Assembly (NCBI GenBank): GCA_937907415.1
Contig: CALCHY010000190.1
Span: 1-6,708, forward strand
DNA length: 6,708 nucleotides
From: an uncultured Trueperaceae bacterium
GTDB lineage: Bacteria; Deinococcota; Deinococci; Deinococcales; Trueperaceae
Direction: 5' to 3'
Position numbers and translations under genes: made by a program. Below are positions 1-4,764 of this stretch, in pieces (the stretch's first letter is position 1; every line of letters starts with the position of its first letter). Below the pieces are notes generated by a model. That model searched no databases and was not told where the DNA came from. It saw only the letters and a list, made by a program, of their open reading frames with translations.

Positions 1-224
1 CTGTACGGCTGCTGATCCGGCTTTGCGCTTCTGGGTCTCTTTAGGTTGGGTGCCGTAGTTGTATTGCCTTGGCTTGTATTGCCTTAGCATGTACTGCCTT
101 GGCTGGTCATGTCTGTACGGCTGCTGATCCGGCTTTGCGCTTCTGGGTCTCTTTAGGTTGGGTGCCGAAATTGTATTGCCTTGGCTTGTATTGCCTTGGC
201 ATGTACTGCCTTGGCTGGTCATGC
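1..224. repeat. 112-bp direct tandem duplication
   Basis: Positions 1-112 and 113-224 are two head-to-tail copies with no gap. Comparing them by eye gives 108 of 112 matches; the differences are at 56/168, 58/170, 86/198 and 112/224. Each copy starts with CTGTACGGCTGCTGATCCGG and ends with three 15-bp-spaced units related to TTGCCTTGGC. The first copy starts at base 1, so further copies may lie outside the window. The position directly before parA suggests a partition centromere or a control region. No ORF with coding character runs through it. Confidence 0.95.
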
Positions 225-313
225 CTGGACTTGACTTGACCTGTCGGGGCTTGCCTTGGCAAGCCTTGTCTGGACTGGGCTTGTCTGGCCTTGCCCAGGC
301 TTGCCTTGTCTGG
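64..313. promoter_or_regulatory. iteron-like array upstream of parA, candidate centromere (parS/parC-like)
   Basis: The 10-mer TTGCCTTGGC or a one-base variant occurs at 64, 79, 94, 176, 191, 206 and 251, always on the plus strand. Within each 112-bp copy the spacing is exactly 15 bp. Degenerate copies follow at 291 (TTGCCCAGGC) and 301 (TTGCCTTGTC), and GCCTTGTCTGG occurs at 263 and 303. In type Ib partition loci (ParF/ParG, delta/omega) the ribbon-helix-helix partner binds short direct repeats upstream of parA, which both form the centromere and repress the operon. The same arrangement here makes that the best reading. A replication-origin iteron array is the main alternative, although no Rep gene is visible. 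Confidence 0.65.
248..265. promoter_or_regulatory. 18-bp perfect palindrome inside the iteron array
   Basis: GGCTTGCC-TT-GGCAAGCC is a perfect inverted repeat with 8-bp arms and a 2-bp centre. It contains one copy of the TTGCCTTGGC repeat, so the iteron appears here in a symmetric context. It could be an operator where a dimeric partner protein binds most tightly, about 100 bp before the parA start. Function is inferred only from position. Confidence 0.5.
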
Positions 314-366
314 TCATTACTCGAGGGTGGTAGCTTGGCGGACAGTTTGTGGGTCGGAGGTCGGTT

Positions 367-987
367 GTGGTCGTTTCTGTCGTGAATCTAAAGGGTGGGG
401 TGGGGAAGACGACGTCGGTGTTGTTCTTGGGCGCGGTGGCTGCGCGTCAGGGGCGCAGGGTGGTCGTTCTTGATGGTGATAACGAGCGCAGCGCTTCGGC
501 TTGGGCGCAGGCGGCGTTGGATTCGGGGGATCCGTTGGCGTTCGAGGTGCGTCACGTCGACGCGGATGACGTGGCGGTGGTGGCGAAGCAACTCGCGCGC
601 GAGGGGGCGGTGGTGGTGGTTGATACGCCGCCGAATAGTCGCGAGTTCTTGTGGGCGGCTTCGAGCGTGGCGGATGTGGTGGTGGTTCCGACGCCGCCTA
701 CGGGGGTGGACATCAATCGGTTGGGGAGCACGTTGCGGGTGTTGGCGGGGATTGATGCTTCGCGGGGTGAGAACGCGTTGAACGCGATGGTGTTGTTGGT
801 GAGGTACGCGGGTGGGCGCCGTTTGGCGCGGGAGGCGTCGGAGATGCTCGAGGAGCGGGAGTTGCCGGTGATGGAGGCGACGATTCGGGATCTGGAGCGT
901 TACAAGCAGGCATTCGGGGCTTCGCCGGCGTACTTGGCTGAGTACGAGGAGGTGTGGGATGAGCTCGAAGAGTCAATCGAAGAGTAA
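367..987 (+). CDS. parA: ParA-family partition ATPase (short, type Ib/ParF-like)
   Basis: Small Walker ATPase that should bind ATP and nonspecific DNA and move plasmid copies apart on the nucleoid. From the GTG at 367 the protein has 206 residues. The deviant Walker A motif KGGVGKTT is at residues 9-16, with the signature lysine K9 and catalytic K14; an aspartate pair (LDGD, D36 and D38) follows, and Walker B (VVVVDTPP) has its aspartate at residue 86. There is no N-terminal helix-turn-helix extension, and the length equals that of ParF, so this is the short type Ib form. I prefer GTG 367 over the in-frame GTG at 349 because GGAGG at 356-360 sits 6 nt before it and the protein then begins just ahead of the Walker A strand. 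The gene overlaps the next one by 29 nt, so translation is probably coupled. Leucine is mostly encoded by TTG, unlike the minus-strand genes. Confidence 0.92.
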   Translation: MVVSVVNLKGGVGKTTSVLFLGAVAARQGRRVVVLDGDNERSASAWAQAALDSGDPLAFEVRHVDADDVAVVAKQLAREGAVVVVDTPPNSREFLWAASSVADVVVVPTPPTGVDINRLGSTLRVLAGIDASRGENALNAMVLLVRYAGGRRLAREASEMLEERELPVMEATIRDLERYKQAFGASPAYLAEYEEVWDELEESIEE

Positions 988-1540
988 GAGGGGCGGCAAG
1001 CGCCTTTTTGTCGCGATGGACGTGGACCCTACGGGCACGGAGGCGGTCGTTCCGCCCGGCCTCGCTACTGAGCCGCTGGCGGAGGAGTCGCCTACGGCTC
1101 TCGAGGCGCCCGCGGCTGATGCAACCGCGCCCCAGGAGGAGCCGGGGCCGCCCGCTGAGGCCGTCGGGCCAGTCGGGGTGCCGGGAGTGGCCGCGCCCTT
1201 GGGGGAGGAGCCTCCGGCTGCGGAGCCTCCGGTCGGGGCGTCCGCTGAGGTGGTCGAGGCGGCGCCTGCGTCGGCAGCTCCGCCGGCGGTGCGGCGCTCG
1301 AGCTCGCGGGCGGTAGGGAAGGGGGGGCGGGCGCCGGCGGTGGCTGATGGTGATGTGCGGGAGATTGATGGGGAGCTTTACGTGCGGGTGGGGAGCACTT
1401 GGAGGGCATCGACTGATCGGGTGCAGATGACGATTGCGGTGACGGCGATGGAGCGGCATCGGTTGATGCGGTATGCGGAGGAGAACGAGATGAAGTTGAT
1501 TGATGTGTTGCGTAGGGCTATGGGGGCGCTGCTGGACTGA
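959..1540 (+). CDS. ParB/ParG-like partition partner, C-terminal ribbon-helix-helix-like domain
   Basis: Predicted DNA-binding partner of ParA and likely repressor of the operon. It begins inside parA at an ATG with GAGGAGG (946-952) 6 nt upstream. The protein has 193 residues: a basic N-terminus (residues 1-15, rich in K, R and S), a low-complexity Ala/Pro/Glu/Gly segment (about 20-115), and a C-terminal module (about 152-193). In that module a short polar strand (VQMTIAV) is followed by two amphipathic helices, the pattern of a MetJ/Arc ribbon-helix-helix fold. ParG-type partners carry such a domain at the C-terminus with a mobile, basic N-terminal tail that stimulates ParA; they are usually under 100 residues, so the long acidic Pro/Ala linker is unusual. 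Placement directly after parA and after a repeat array supports the role. The fold assignment comes from pattern only. Confidence 0.75.
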   Translation: MSSKSQSKSKRGGKRLFVAMDVDPTGTEAVVPPGLATEPLAEESPTALEAPAADATAPQEEPGPPAEAVGPVGVPGVAAPLGEEPPAAEPPVGASAEVVEAAPASAAPPAVRRSSSRAVGKGGRAPAVADGDVREIDGELYVRVGSTWRASTDRVQMTIAVTAMERHRLMRYAEENEMKLIDVLRRAMGALLD

Positions 1541-1550
1541 GGTTCGACCG

Positions 1551-1605
1551 GCTCACTGTTGGTGGGCTGGTCTCTTTGTTGAGGGTGGCCCGCCGTTGGT
1601 GGGCC
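1551..1605 (+). terminator. tandem hairpins after parAB (palindrome family copies A and B)
   Basis: Copy A (1551-1569, GGCTCACTGTTGGTGGGCT) starts 10 nt after the parB stop and forms a 7-bp stem with two G-U pairs; TCTCTTTGTT follows at 1571. Copy B (1587-1605, GGCCCGCCGTTGGTGGGCC) forms an 8-bp stem with a 3-nt loop, followed by GTTCTTGTT. The G-U pairs work only in plus-strand RNA, which fits a double rho-independent terminator of the parAB transcript. Both belong to the window-wide GGCCCAC palindrome family. Confidence 0.65.
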
Positions 1606-1809
1606 GTTCTTGTTCTGGCTGCTGTGGGTGGTTTGGCGGCGGGGTAGAGCGGCGAGCGTCTGGCGGCGCTAGGAGGCCCGTGGCGCTCTTGGGGGTACCT
1701 GGGGTGTTTGTTTGGTGCTCGCGGGGGTTTGGGGGTGGTTCTGTGGCGTGGTGGAGGGGGTCGTGACTGGTGTGGCGGTTCTGCATCGGCGGGGTGCTTG
1801 TTTCGTTCG
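1606..1809. other. non-coding stretch, nothing recognised
   Basis: Between the parAB terminator and the terminator of the convergent SSB-like gene I see no credible gene on either strand. The plus strand is G- and T-rich, like parA itself, with long G runs. Open frames crossing it are antisense extensions of neighbours and lack ribosome binding sites. It may be remnant sequence from the same source as the partition module. Confidence 0.5.
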
Positions 1810-1842
1810 AAAAAGAGTGTGGGCGCCCCGCGTGGGGCGCCC
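1810..1842 (-). terminator. rho-independent terminator of the 117-aa SSB-like gene
   Basis: Perfect 9-bp stem GGGCGCCCC / GGGGCGCCC (1821-1829 and 1834-1842) with a 4-nt loop, 15 nt past the TAA of the minus-strand gene. On the minus strand it is followed by ACACTC and then five T (1810-1814). This is not a member of the GGCCCAC palindrome family. Confidence 0.8.
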
Positions 1843-1857
1843 GGGTGGTTCGCCTGC

Positions 1858-2211
1858 TTAGGCGATGAGCTTGGCGAGGCTGGTCCAGCCTTTCGCCTCG
1901 TTGTCGTACGCCTCGACCTGGCGGAGGTTCGTGGAGAAGCTGACGGTGGCCTTGACTTCGCCGTCTTGCTGGTAGGTGCGGGTGAAGAGGTCGCTGACGC
2001 TCTTGAGGATGATGCTCTTGCGCTCGGTGATGAGCTCGCGGACCTTGGTGAGGTCGGCTTCGTCGCTGGCGTACACGCGGAGCGTCTCCCACTTCGGCTT
2101 GTCCTTCTTCCCTGAGACGTTGACGGCGAGGGGGAGGAAGCTGTCGCCTTTGGTCTTGATGGGGGCTTCTGCGGACTTGCTGGGAACGGCTACGCCTTGG
2201 ATGGTGATCAC
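1858..2211 (-). CDS. SSB-like OB-fold protein 1 (short paralog, no acidic tail)
   Basis: Probable single-stranded-DNA-binding protein of 117 residues. The order of features matches bacterial SSB: an N-terminal strand, a W-x-x-L-R-V-Y-A segment near residues 41-48 (compare W-x-R-V-x-x-F-x-K in SSB), a basic KSIILKS strand (about 65-71), then a Y-x-x-DG turn and a strand ending in NLRQVEAYD (about 95-103). It aligns without gaps to the protein at 5635-6066 with about 66 of 117 residues identical by hand count, but stops exactly where that paralog begins its acidic C-terminal tail. It therefore should not recruit SSB-tail partners. Start is GTG at 2211, with AAAGGAAG a few bases upstream, and lines up with the ATG of the paralog. 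A GAAGCCC leader hairpin lies about 53 nt upstream and a strong terminator follows. Identity as SSB is from pattern; another OB-fold role (recombination mediator, PriB-like) is possible. Confidence 0.8.
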   Translation of the reverse strand: MITIQGVAVPSKSAEAPIKTKGDSFLPLAVNVSGKKDKPKWETLRVYASDEADLTKVRELITERKSIILKSVSDLFTRTYQQDGEVKATVSFSTNLRQVEAYDNEAKGWTSLAKLIA

Positions 2212-2277
2212 TTGGTACTTCCTTTCGTGGCACTCGCTGGTGCCTTGGTGATGTTCTTCTTCTGCCCGTAGGGCTTC
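2212..2277 (-). promoter_or_regulatory. structured 5' leader of SSB-like 1, start-associated hairpin L1
   Basis: On the minus strand GAAGCCC-TAC-GGGCAGAAG forms a hairpin (GCCC/GGGC arms at 2271-2274 and 2264-2267). A second stem, GGCAC/GTGCC (2229-2233 and 2240-2244), sits nearer the start, before the AAAGGAAG ribosome binding site. The leader of the second SSB-like gene has the same hairpin, flanked by the same AATAGAAGCCCT context, at nearly the same distance (50 against 51 nt from GGGCAG to the start codon). Autoregulation of translation by the SSB-like protein is a possible role. Confidence 0.55.
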
Positions 2278-2289
2278 TATTTGTTCTTC

Positions 2290-2341
2290 GGCCCTGCTGG
2301 GCCTGGGCGTTGGCTGGAGCAGGGGAGAGTGCGTCTCCCTG
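2290..2341 (-). terminator. two hairpins after the 104-aa gene, possible terminator or insulator
   Basis: Going downstream of the TAG at 2372 on the minus strand, CAGGGAGA pairs with TCTCCCCTG (2320-2341, one bulged G), then GGCCC/GGGCC pairs around a 4-nt loop (2290-2303). GAAGAACAAAT follows, without a clear T run, so efficient intrinsic termination is doubtful. They separate the 104-aa gene from the SSB-like 1 leader. Confidence 0.4.
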
Positions 2342-2371
2342 TCGGTTGGTCTGGTGCCCCTCCGAGGCTTC

Positions 2372-2686
2372 CTACTGGGTGACGTCGCGCTTGAGCCAGC
2401 CGTCCGCGGTGCGGATGAGCATGGTGTCTGGCTTGCCAGCTTGGAGGAGGGCGTCGCCTGGTTGCATGGGGCGCTTGGGCGCGAACTGATCGAGGCGCTG
2501 GAGCGCTTCGGGGGTGTCCTGGCGGAGTTGGTCGTAGGCGGCGTCTGGCGTGTCGGCCTCTACCGTGGTGGCGTAGAGGTGGCTCTTGCCGAGGTTCTTG
2601 AAGGTGACGCGCTTGGGGGCCTTGGCGTGCTCGTCGCCGCACTCGCGGCCGGCGTAGTACGCCTCGAACCTAGGCACTCTCGTCAC
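2372..2686 (-). CDS. hypothetical protein, 104 aa, distant paralog of its upstream neighbour
   Basis: Function not recognised. A soluble, mixed alpha/beta-looking protein with no signal peptide or membrane segment. It shares a spaced pattern with the 113-aa protein just upstream: an aromatic-rich start ending Y-Y-A, a V-T-x-x-N-L segment, an A-x-x-x-L/M-x-x-x-T-P-E centre, then G-D-A-L about 25-30 residues from the end and a final G-W/S-W segment. This suggests an old tandem duplication. The start is uncertain: GTG at 2686 gives 17 nt of overlap with the previous gene, while GTG at 2677 gives 8 nt; neither has a strong Shine-Dalgarno, so translation is probably coupled to the upstream gene. 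The gene ends 161 nt before the SSB-like 1 start. Confidence 0.75.
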   Translation of the reverse strand: MTRVPRFEAYYAGRECGDEHAKAPKRVTFKNLGKSHLYATTVEADTPDAAYDQLRQDTPEALQRLDQFAPKRPMQPGDALLQAGKPDTMLIRTADGWLKRDVTQ

Positions 2687-3011
2687 CCATGGGTGGGTAG
2701 ATGGGTTCTTGGGGGGCGTGCTCGTGCCAGGAGAGGCCGCGGCCGGCGACGAGGATGGCGCCGTCCAGTCGGTAGAGGGCGTCGCCGATGCTCATGCTGG
2801 TGCGTCCCGCGATGCCCGCGACCTTCGCGGCCTCCTCGGGGGTCATGCTCTCGCCTTGCATGCGGGCGAACGCCTGGTGCTCGTCCTCACAGTGGATGAG
2901 CATGACGGGCTCGTGCGTGTCCATGAGGTTGTCGCGCGTCACGGCCTCGGGGGAGAGGAACGTCTCGCGCGTGTGCTCGGGCTTGGCGTAGAAGACGCGG
3001 TAGGTGGGCAT
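2670..3011 (-). CDS. hypothetical protein, 113 aa, with a T-S-M-S-I-G-D motif
   Basis: Function not recognised. The ATG at 3011 has GGAGGA a few bases upstream. The protein opens with a short strand (YRVFYAK), has a central A-F-A-R-M-Q-G-E-S-M-T-P-E segment near residues 47-60, and a C-terminal R-T-S-M-S-I-G-D-A-L motif (about 70-79) followed by a short strand and W-H-E-H. I have the impression that small proteins with an MQGE...P...TSMSVGD layout recur among plasmid and phage hypotheticals, but cannot name the family. It overlaps the 104-aa gene downstream and looks distantly paralogous to it. A copy of the GGCCCAC palindrome lies 22 nt before its start, between it and the 77-aa gene. Confidence 0.82.
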   Translation of the reverse strand: MPTYRVFYAKPEHTRETFLSPEAVTRDNLMDTHEPVMLIHCEDEHQAFARMQGESMTPEEAAKVAGIAGRTSMSIGDALYRLDGAILVAGRGLSWHEHAPQEPIYPPMGDESA

Positions 3012-3032
3012 GGTGTTCCTCCAGGTGAAGCC

Positions 3033-3051
3033 GGCCCACTGTCGGTGGGCC
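3033..3051. repeat. GGCCCAC palindrome, copy C (single)
   Basis: GGCCCACTGTCGGTGGGCC: 7-bp perfect arms around a 5-nt centre, extended by one C-G pair outside. It lies 16 nt past the stop of the 77-aa gene and 22 nt before the next start. The sequence equals copy H read on the other strand. The asymmetric centre (CACTG...GGTG) points along the plus strand, opposite to the flanking genes, and no T run follows on either strand, so it is not a textbook terminator. Confidence 0.8.
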
Positions 3052-3066
3052 GCCGGGGGCGTTCGG

Positions 3067-3300
3067 TTAGGAGCGGAGGTAGGCGACGTCCGCCCGGTGG
3101 TGGATCTGGCGCGCCTCTTCGAGCGTCTTGCCGACGAACTGCTCGGGCGTGAAGCTGAGCTCGTCGGGGTAGTACGAGAAGGCGAGCTCCTCGCGGCCGT
3201 CCTCCATGGTGGCGACCACCTTGGTGCGGCCCCAGTGGAAGTCGGCGATGTCCTTGGCGTCCCTGCTGCCGTGCTCGATGCGTGCTCGCGTGATCTTCAT
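3067..3300 (-). CDS. hypothetical protein, 77 aa
   Basis: Function not recognised. ATG at 3300 is preceded by GGAGGAG (3304-3310) and the start-associated hairpin L2, so the start is secure. The protein is small, soluble and charged. The N-terminal half is basic with several predicted strands; the C-terminal part reads F-T-P-E-Q-F-V-G-K-T-L-E-E-A-R-Q-I-H-H followed by R-A-D-V-A-Y-L-R-S, an amphipathic helix and a terminal strand. Similar endings (G-L-T-x-x-E-A-x-x-L-x-H-x-x-D-V-A-Y-L) are familiar to me from small conserved hypotheticals, without a known role. It is monocistronic in appearance: leader hairpin on one side, GGCCCAC palindrome on the other. Confidence 0.8.
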   Translation of the reverse strand: MKITRARIEHGSRDAKDIADFHWGRTKVVATMEDGREELAFSYYPDELSFTPEQFVGKTLEEARQIHHRADVAYLRS

Positions 3301-3303
3301 GCC

Positions 3304-3330
3304 GCTCCTCCTGCCCCCGCAAGGGGGCTT
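3304..3330 (-). promoter_or_regulatory. start-associated hairpin L2 with Shine-Dalgarno
   Basis: On the minus strand GAAGCCCCC-TTGC-GGGGGCAGGAGG: a perfect 6-bp GC stem (3323-3328 with 3313-3318) whose 3' side runs directly into the AGGAGG ribosome binding site of the 77-aa gene. A stem this close to the Shine-Dalgarno could block or position the ribosome. Confidence 0.65.
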
Positions 3331-3406
3331 CCTGCCGGGCGTCTCACCTCGTGTGGGCGCGTGGACAGAACTGCTGGGCGCTTGGCTCGAGGCGGCGGCG
3401 TGCGCG

Positions 3407-3910
3407 TTAGTCGAGAAGGATGCTGCTGGCTTCTTGCGTTCGTTGGAGGGTGGTGGTGATGTCGGTGGCGTGCTCGTGCCCGAGGACGCTGTCGGCGATG
3501 CGTACTCGCCAACCGTTGGTGTACTTCTGGTAGCGCGCGAGGACCCTGACGGTGCCGTAGGGGAGGAGCGCTGCCCGGTGCACGCTGAAGTCCTCGTTGA
3601 AAACGACGCAGGCGAGCGCGTCGAAGCGGTGCGCGTCGATGTCGCGGATGTCTCCGAAGTGGGGCGGGAGCTTCCCGCGAGTAATTCGGCGCGACTTGAC
3701 TTCGTACCTGACTCCGTCGGGACTGACGGCGTCGAAGCCGGGGTTGGAGCGGTCCACGAGGGTCAGGTGTAGGGCGTTCGCGATGAGGCCCTCGGCGATG
3801 TCGGCGGTAGGGTTGTTGGCGCTGCGCACGATTTCACGACGAGTTAGCTCGGTGAGGATCTTCGAGTAGACCGTCAGAAGCTGTTGTGGTGAGAGCGTCT
3901 CGAAGTCCAT
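3407..3910 (-). CDS. PD-(D/E)xK nuclease-like protein, 167 aa
   Basis: Likely member of the restriction-endonuclease-like fold. The N-terminal 30 residues form a helix typical of a small DNA- or partner-contacting arm. Then A-D-I-A-E-G (E40) starts a helix, G-F-D-A-V follows (D60), and Y-E-V-K-S-R gives the E70-x-K72 half of the motif; the E...D...ExK spacing fits PD-(D/E)xK enzymes. The remainder (F-D-A-L-A-C-V-V-F-N, then a Y-G-T-V-R-V-L segment) continues the fold. The layout R-x-x-N-N-P-x-x-D-x-A-E near the start resembles the DUF6998-type proteins as I remember them. Start at ATG 3910, with AGGGGG 6 nt upstream. It follows the NADAR gene on the same strand, separated by a large inverted repeat. 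It could be a restriction, repair or defence nuclease; no methylase or other partner is present in the window. Confidence 0.75.
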   Translation of the reverse strand: MDFETLSPQQLLTVYSKILTELTRREIVRSANNPTADIAEGLIANALHLTLVDRSNPGFDAVSPDGVRYEVKSRRITRGKLPPHFGDIRDIDAHRFDALACVVFNEDFSVHRAALLPYGTVRVLARYQKYTNGWRVRIADSVLGHEHATDITTTLQRTQEASSILLD

Positions 3911-3928
3911 GACGTGCCCCCTGGGTTA

Positions 3929-3974
3929 CGCGAGTGAGCGAGTGACTGGTGTGGTTAGTCTCGCTCATCTCGCG
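3929..3974 (-). promoter_or_regulatory. long imperfect inverted repeat between the NADAR and nuclease-like genes
   Basis: CGCGAGTGAGCGAG (3929-3942) is the reverse complement of CTCGCTCATCTCGCG (3960-3974) except for one extra base. This gives a 14-bp stem with a single bulge and a 17-nt loop. It lies 26 nt past the NADAR stop and 19 nt before the nuclease-like start. No T run follows, so it looks more like an operator or an mRNA processing or translation-control element than a terminator. Confidence 0.55.
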
Positions 3975-3999
3975 CGCGCTTGCCAGAACAACGTGGGTC

Positions 4000-4422
4000 T
4001 TAACGCCGGAGTTCGCTCCGGATGCGCATGAGGGCGCGCCCGAGCCTGTTCTCGCCGCGCCCGCCGCACTTCTCGCAGGTGCAGCGGCCCCAGCGGGTGT
4101 CATGCCAGGCGTTCCACTCCACGATCTCCGTGTCACCCGTGGCCAGTAGGCGCTCGGCATGCGGCGTGCCCGCACGGAACTTCTGCCGGAGCAGGTGCCG
4201 CATCACGCTCTCGCTCACCTGCTCCCAGTCGGGCCGCAGCTGCACCTTGCGGCCGGCACGCTTGGCGCGGCCAGGCGTTTCGAGCGCCGCGATCACCAGG
4301 CGCTCGCTCCCATCCAGGCTCTTCATCGCTTGGAAAGCATGCTCCACCGTGGGGTACTCCACCCCCAGGTCGCAGCGCACGCGCGCGGCCTGGAAGTTGC
4401 TGAACGCAAACTTCTCCTGCAT
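4000..4422 (-). CDS. NADAR/YbiA-family protein
   Basis: NADAR proteins act on N-glycosidic bonds of ribosylated compounds; bacterial and phage members include ADP-ribosyl-guanine hydrolases, and E. coli YbiA acts on a riboflavin-pathway intermediate. This 140-residue protein shows the family pattern nearly end to end: F-A-F-S-N-F (5-10), V-E-Y-P-T-V-E-H-A-F-Q-A-M-K (21-34, with the conserved E27-H28), T-P-G-R-A-K-R-A-G-R (49-58), R-P-D-W (63-66), L-L-A-T-G-D (92-97), W-G (111-112) and N-R-L-G-R-A-L-M-R-I-R (125-135). C-T-C-E-K-C at 114-119 gives three closely spaced cysteines after the W-G, a possible metal-binding insert. Start ATG 4422 has AAGGAGGGG just upstream. In the window it neighbours a nuclease-like gene; in known systems NADAR can serve as antitoxin to a DarT ADP-ribosyltransferase, but no such toxin is visible here. 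Substrate is not predictable. Confidence 0.9.
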   Translation of the reverse strand: MQEKFAFSNFQAARVRCDLGVEYPTVEHAFQAMKSLDGSERLVIAALETPGRAKRAGRKVQLRPDWEQVSESVMRHLLRQKFRAGTPHAERLLATGDTEIVEWNAWHDTRWGRCTCEKCGGRGENRLGRALMRIRSELRR

Positions 4423-4476
4423 CAGCCCCTCCTTCTGCCCTTGCTCGTGCGCGCGAGCGCTTCATGGGGTCATAGC

Positions 4477-4529
4477 GGCCCACTGGCGGTGGGCCGGCTG
4501 TTGGGCGGGTGGCCCACTGGCGGTGGGCC
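4477..4529. repeat. GGCCCAC palindrome doublet, copies D and E
   Basis: Two identical 19-mers, GGCCCACTGGCGGTGGGCC, at 4477-4495 and 4511-4529, start-to-start distance 34 bp, spacer GGCTGTTGGGCGGGT. The second copy begins 9 nt past the stop of the frameshifted gene on the minus strand. The asymmetric centre and the spacer point along the plus strand, opposite to that gene, and no T run follows on the minus side. Compare the doublets at 1551 and 6274. Confidence 0.85.
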
Positions 4530-4537
4530 AGGTGGCG

Positions 4538-4733
4538 TCACCCCCAGGTGAGGATCATCGGGTGCTTGGCTATGGCCTCGCGCGCTTCCTCACTCGCGCC
4601 CTGAAAGCGAAGGATGGCGTCGATGCGTCCCGAAGCACTCCACGCACTCGTTCTCCAAACACTTCTCCACGTACTTCCCGAACGCGCGAGCCGTGGTGGG
4701 ATCCCGTTGCACAATGCCACTGAAGCCCCACAT
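4538..4733 (-). pseudogene. small gene broken by an apparent +1 frameshift (about 64 aa if joined)
   Basis: The ATG at 4733 follows AGG-TGAGGGGG and the start-associated hairpin L3. Frame one reads M-W-G-F-S-G-I-V-Q-R-D-P then helix-like sequence to C-L-E-N-E-C-V-E-C-F (34 residues, C25, C30, C33), and if continued runs to a TGA at 4590 in an arginine-rich, uncharacteristic tail. The other frame carries G-R-I-D-A-I-L-R-F-Q-G-A-S-E-E-A-R-E, a normal amphipathic helix, to a TGA at 4538. Removing one G from the GGG at 4629-4631 joins them into one plausible 64-residue protein ending K-H-P-M-I-L-T-W-G. Explanations are a real mutation, a sequencing error or translational frameshifting; the first two are more likely. 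Function unknown; the cysteine cluster is a possible metal or redox site. Confidence 0.6.
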
Positions 4734-4743
4734 GCCCCCTCAC

Positions 4744-4764
4744 CTGCCCCGCTTAGGGGCTTCC
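4744..4764 (-). promoter_or_regulatory. start-associated hairpin L3
   Basis: On the minus strand GGGAAGCCCC-TAAGC-GGGGCAGG: 5-bp stem (4756-4760 with 4746-4750), 12 nt before the ATG at 4733. Just upstream, CGGGGTTGAGG also occurs upstream of the hairpin of the SSB-like 2 gene, so the shared leader is longer than the stem alone. Confidence 0.6.

Noticed and set aside
1..224. Tandem repeats as a CRISPR array
   Set aside because: The repeat unit is 112 bp in two contiguous copies with no variable spacers, and the inner 15-bp units also lack spacers.
158..385. Open frame of 75 residues over the repeat array
   Set aside because: It only translates the TTGCCTTGGC repeats into a repetitive L-P-W peptide and has no convincing ribosome binding site.
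713..1459. Long minus-strand open frame of 248 residues opposite parA/parB
   Set aside because: His/Arg/Pro-rich low-complexity translation typical of the antisense strand of a high-GC gene; parA and parB are far better supported.
1708..2115. Plus-strand open frame of 135 residues overlapping SSB-like 1
   Set aside because: Antisense to a gene with a paralog elsewhere in the window, and it crosses that gene's terminator.
2354..2899. Plus-strand open frame of 181 residues
   Set aside because: Antisense to the two overlapping small genes, with an Arg-rich end and no ribosome binding site.
3033..3051. Single palindromes C and F as classical rho-independent terminators
   Set aside because: Neither is followed by a T run on either strand, so they are listed as repeats.
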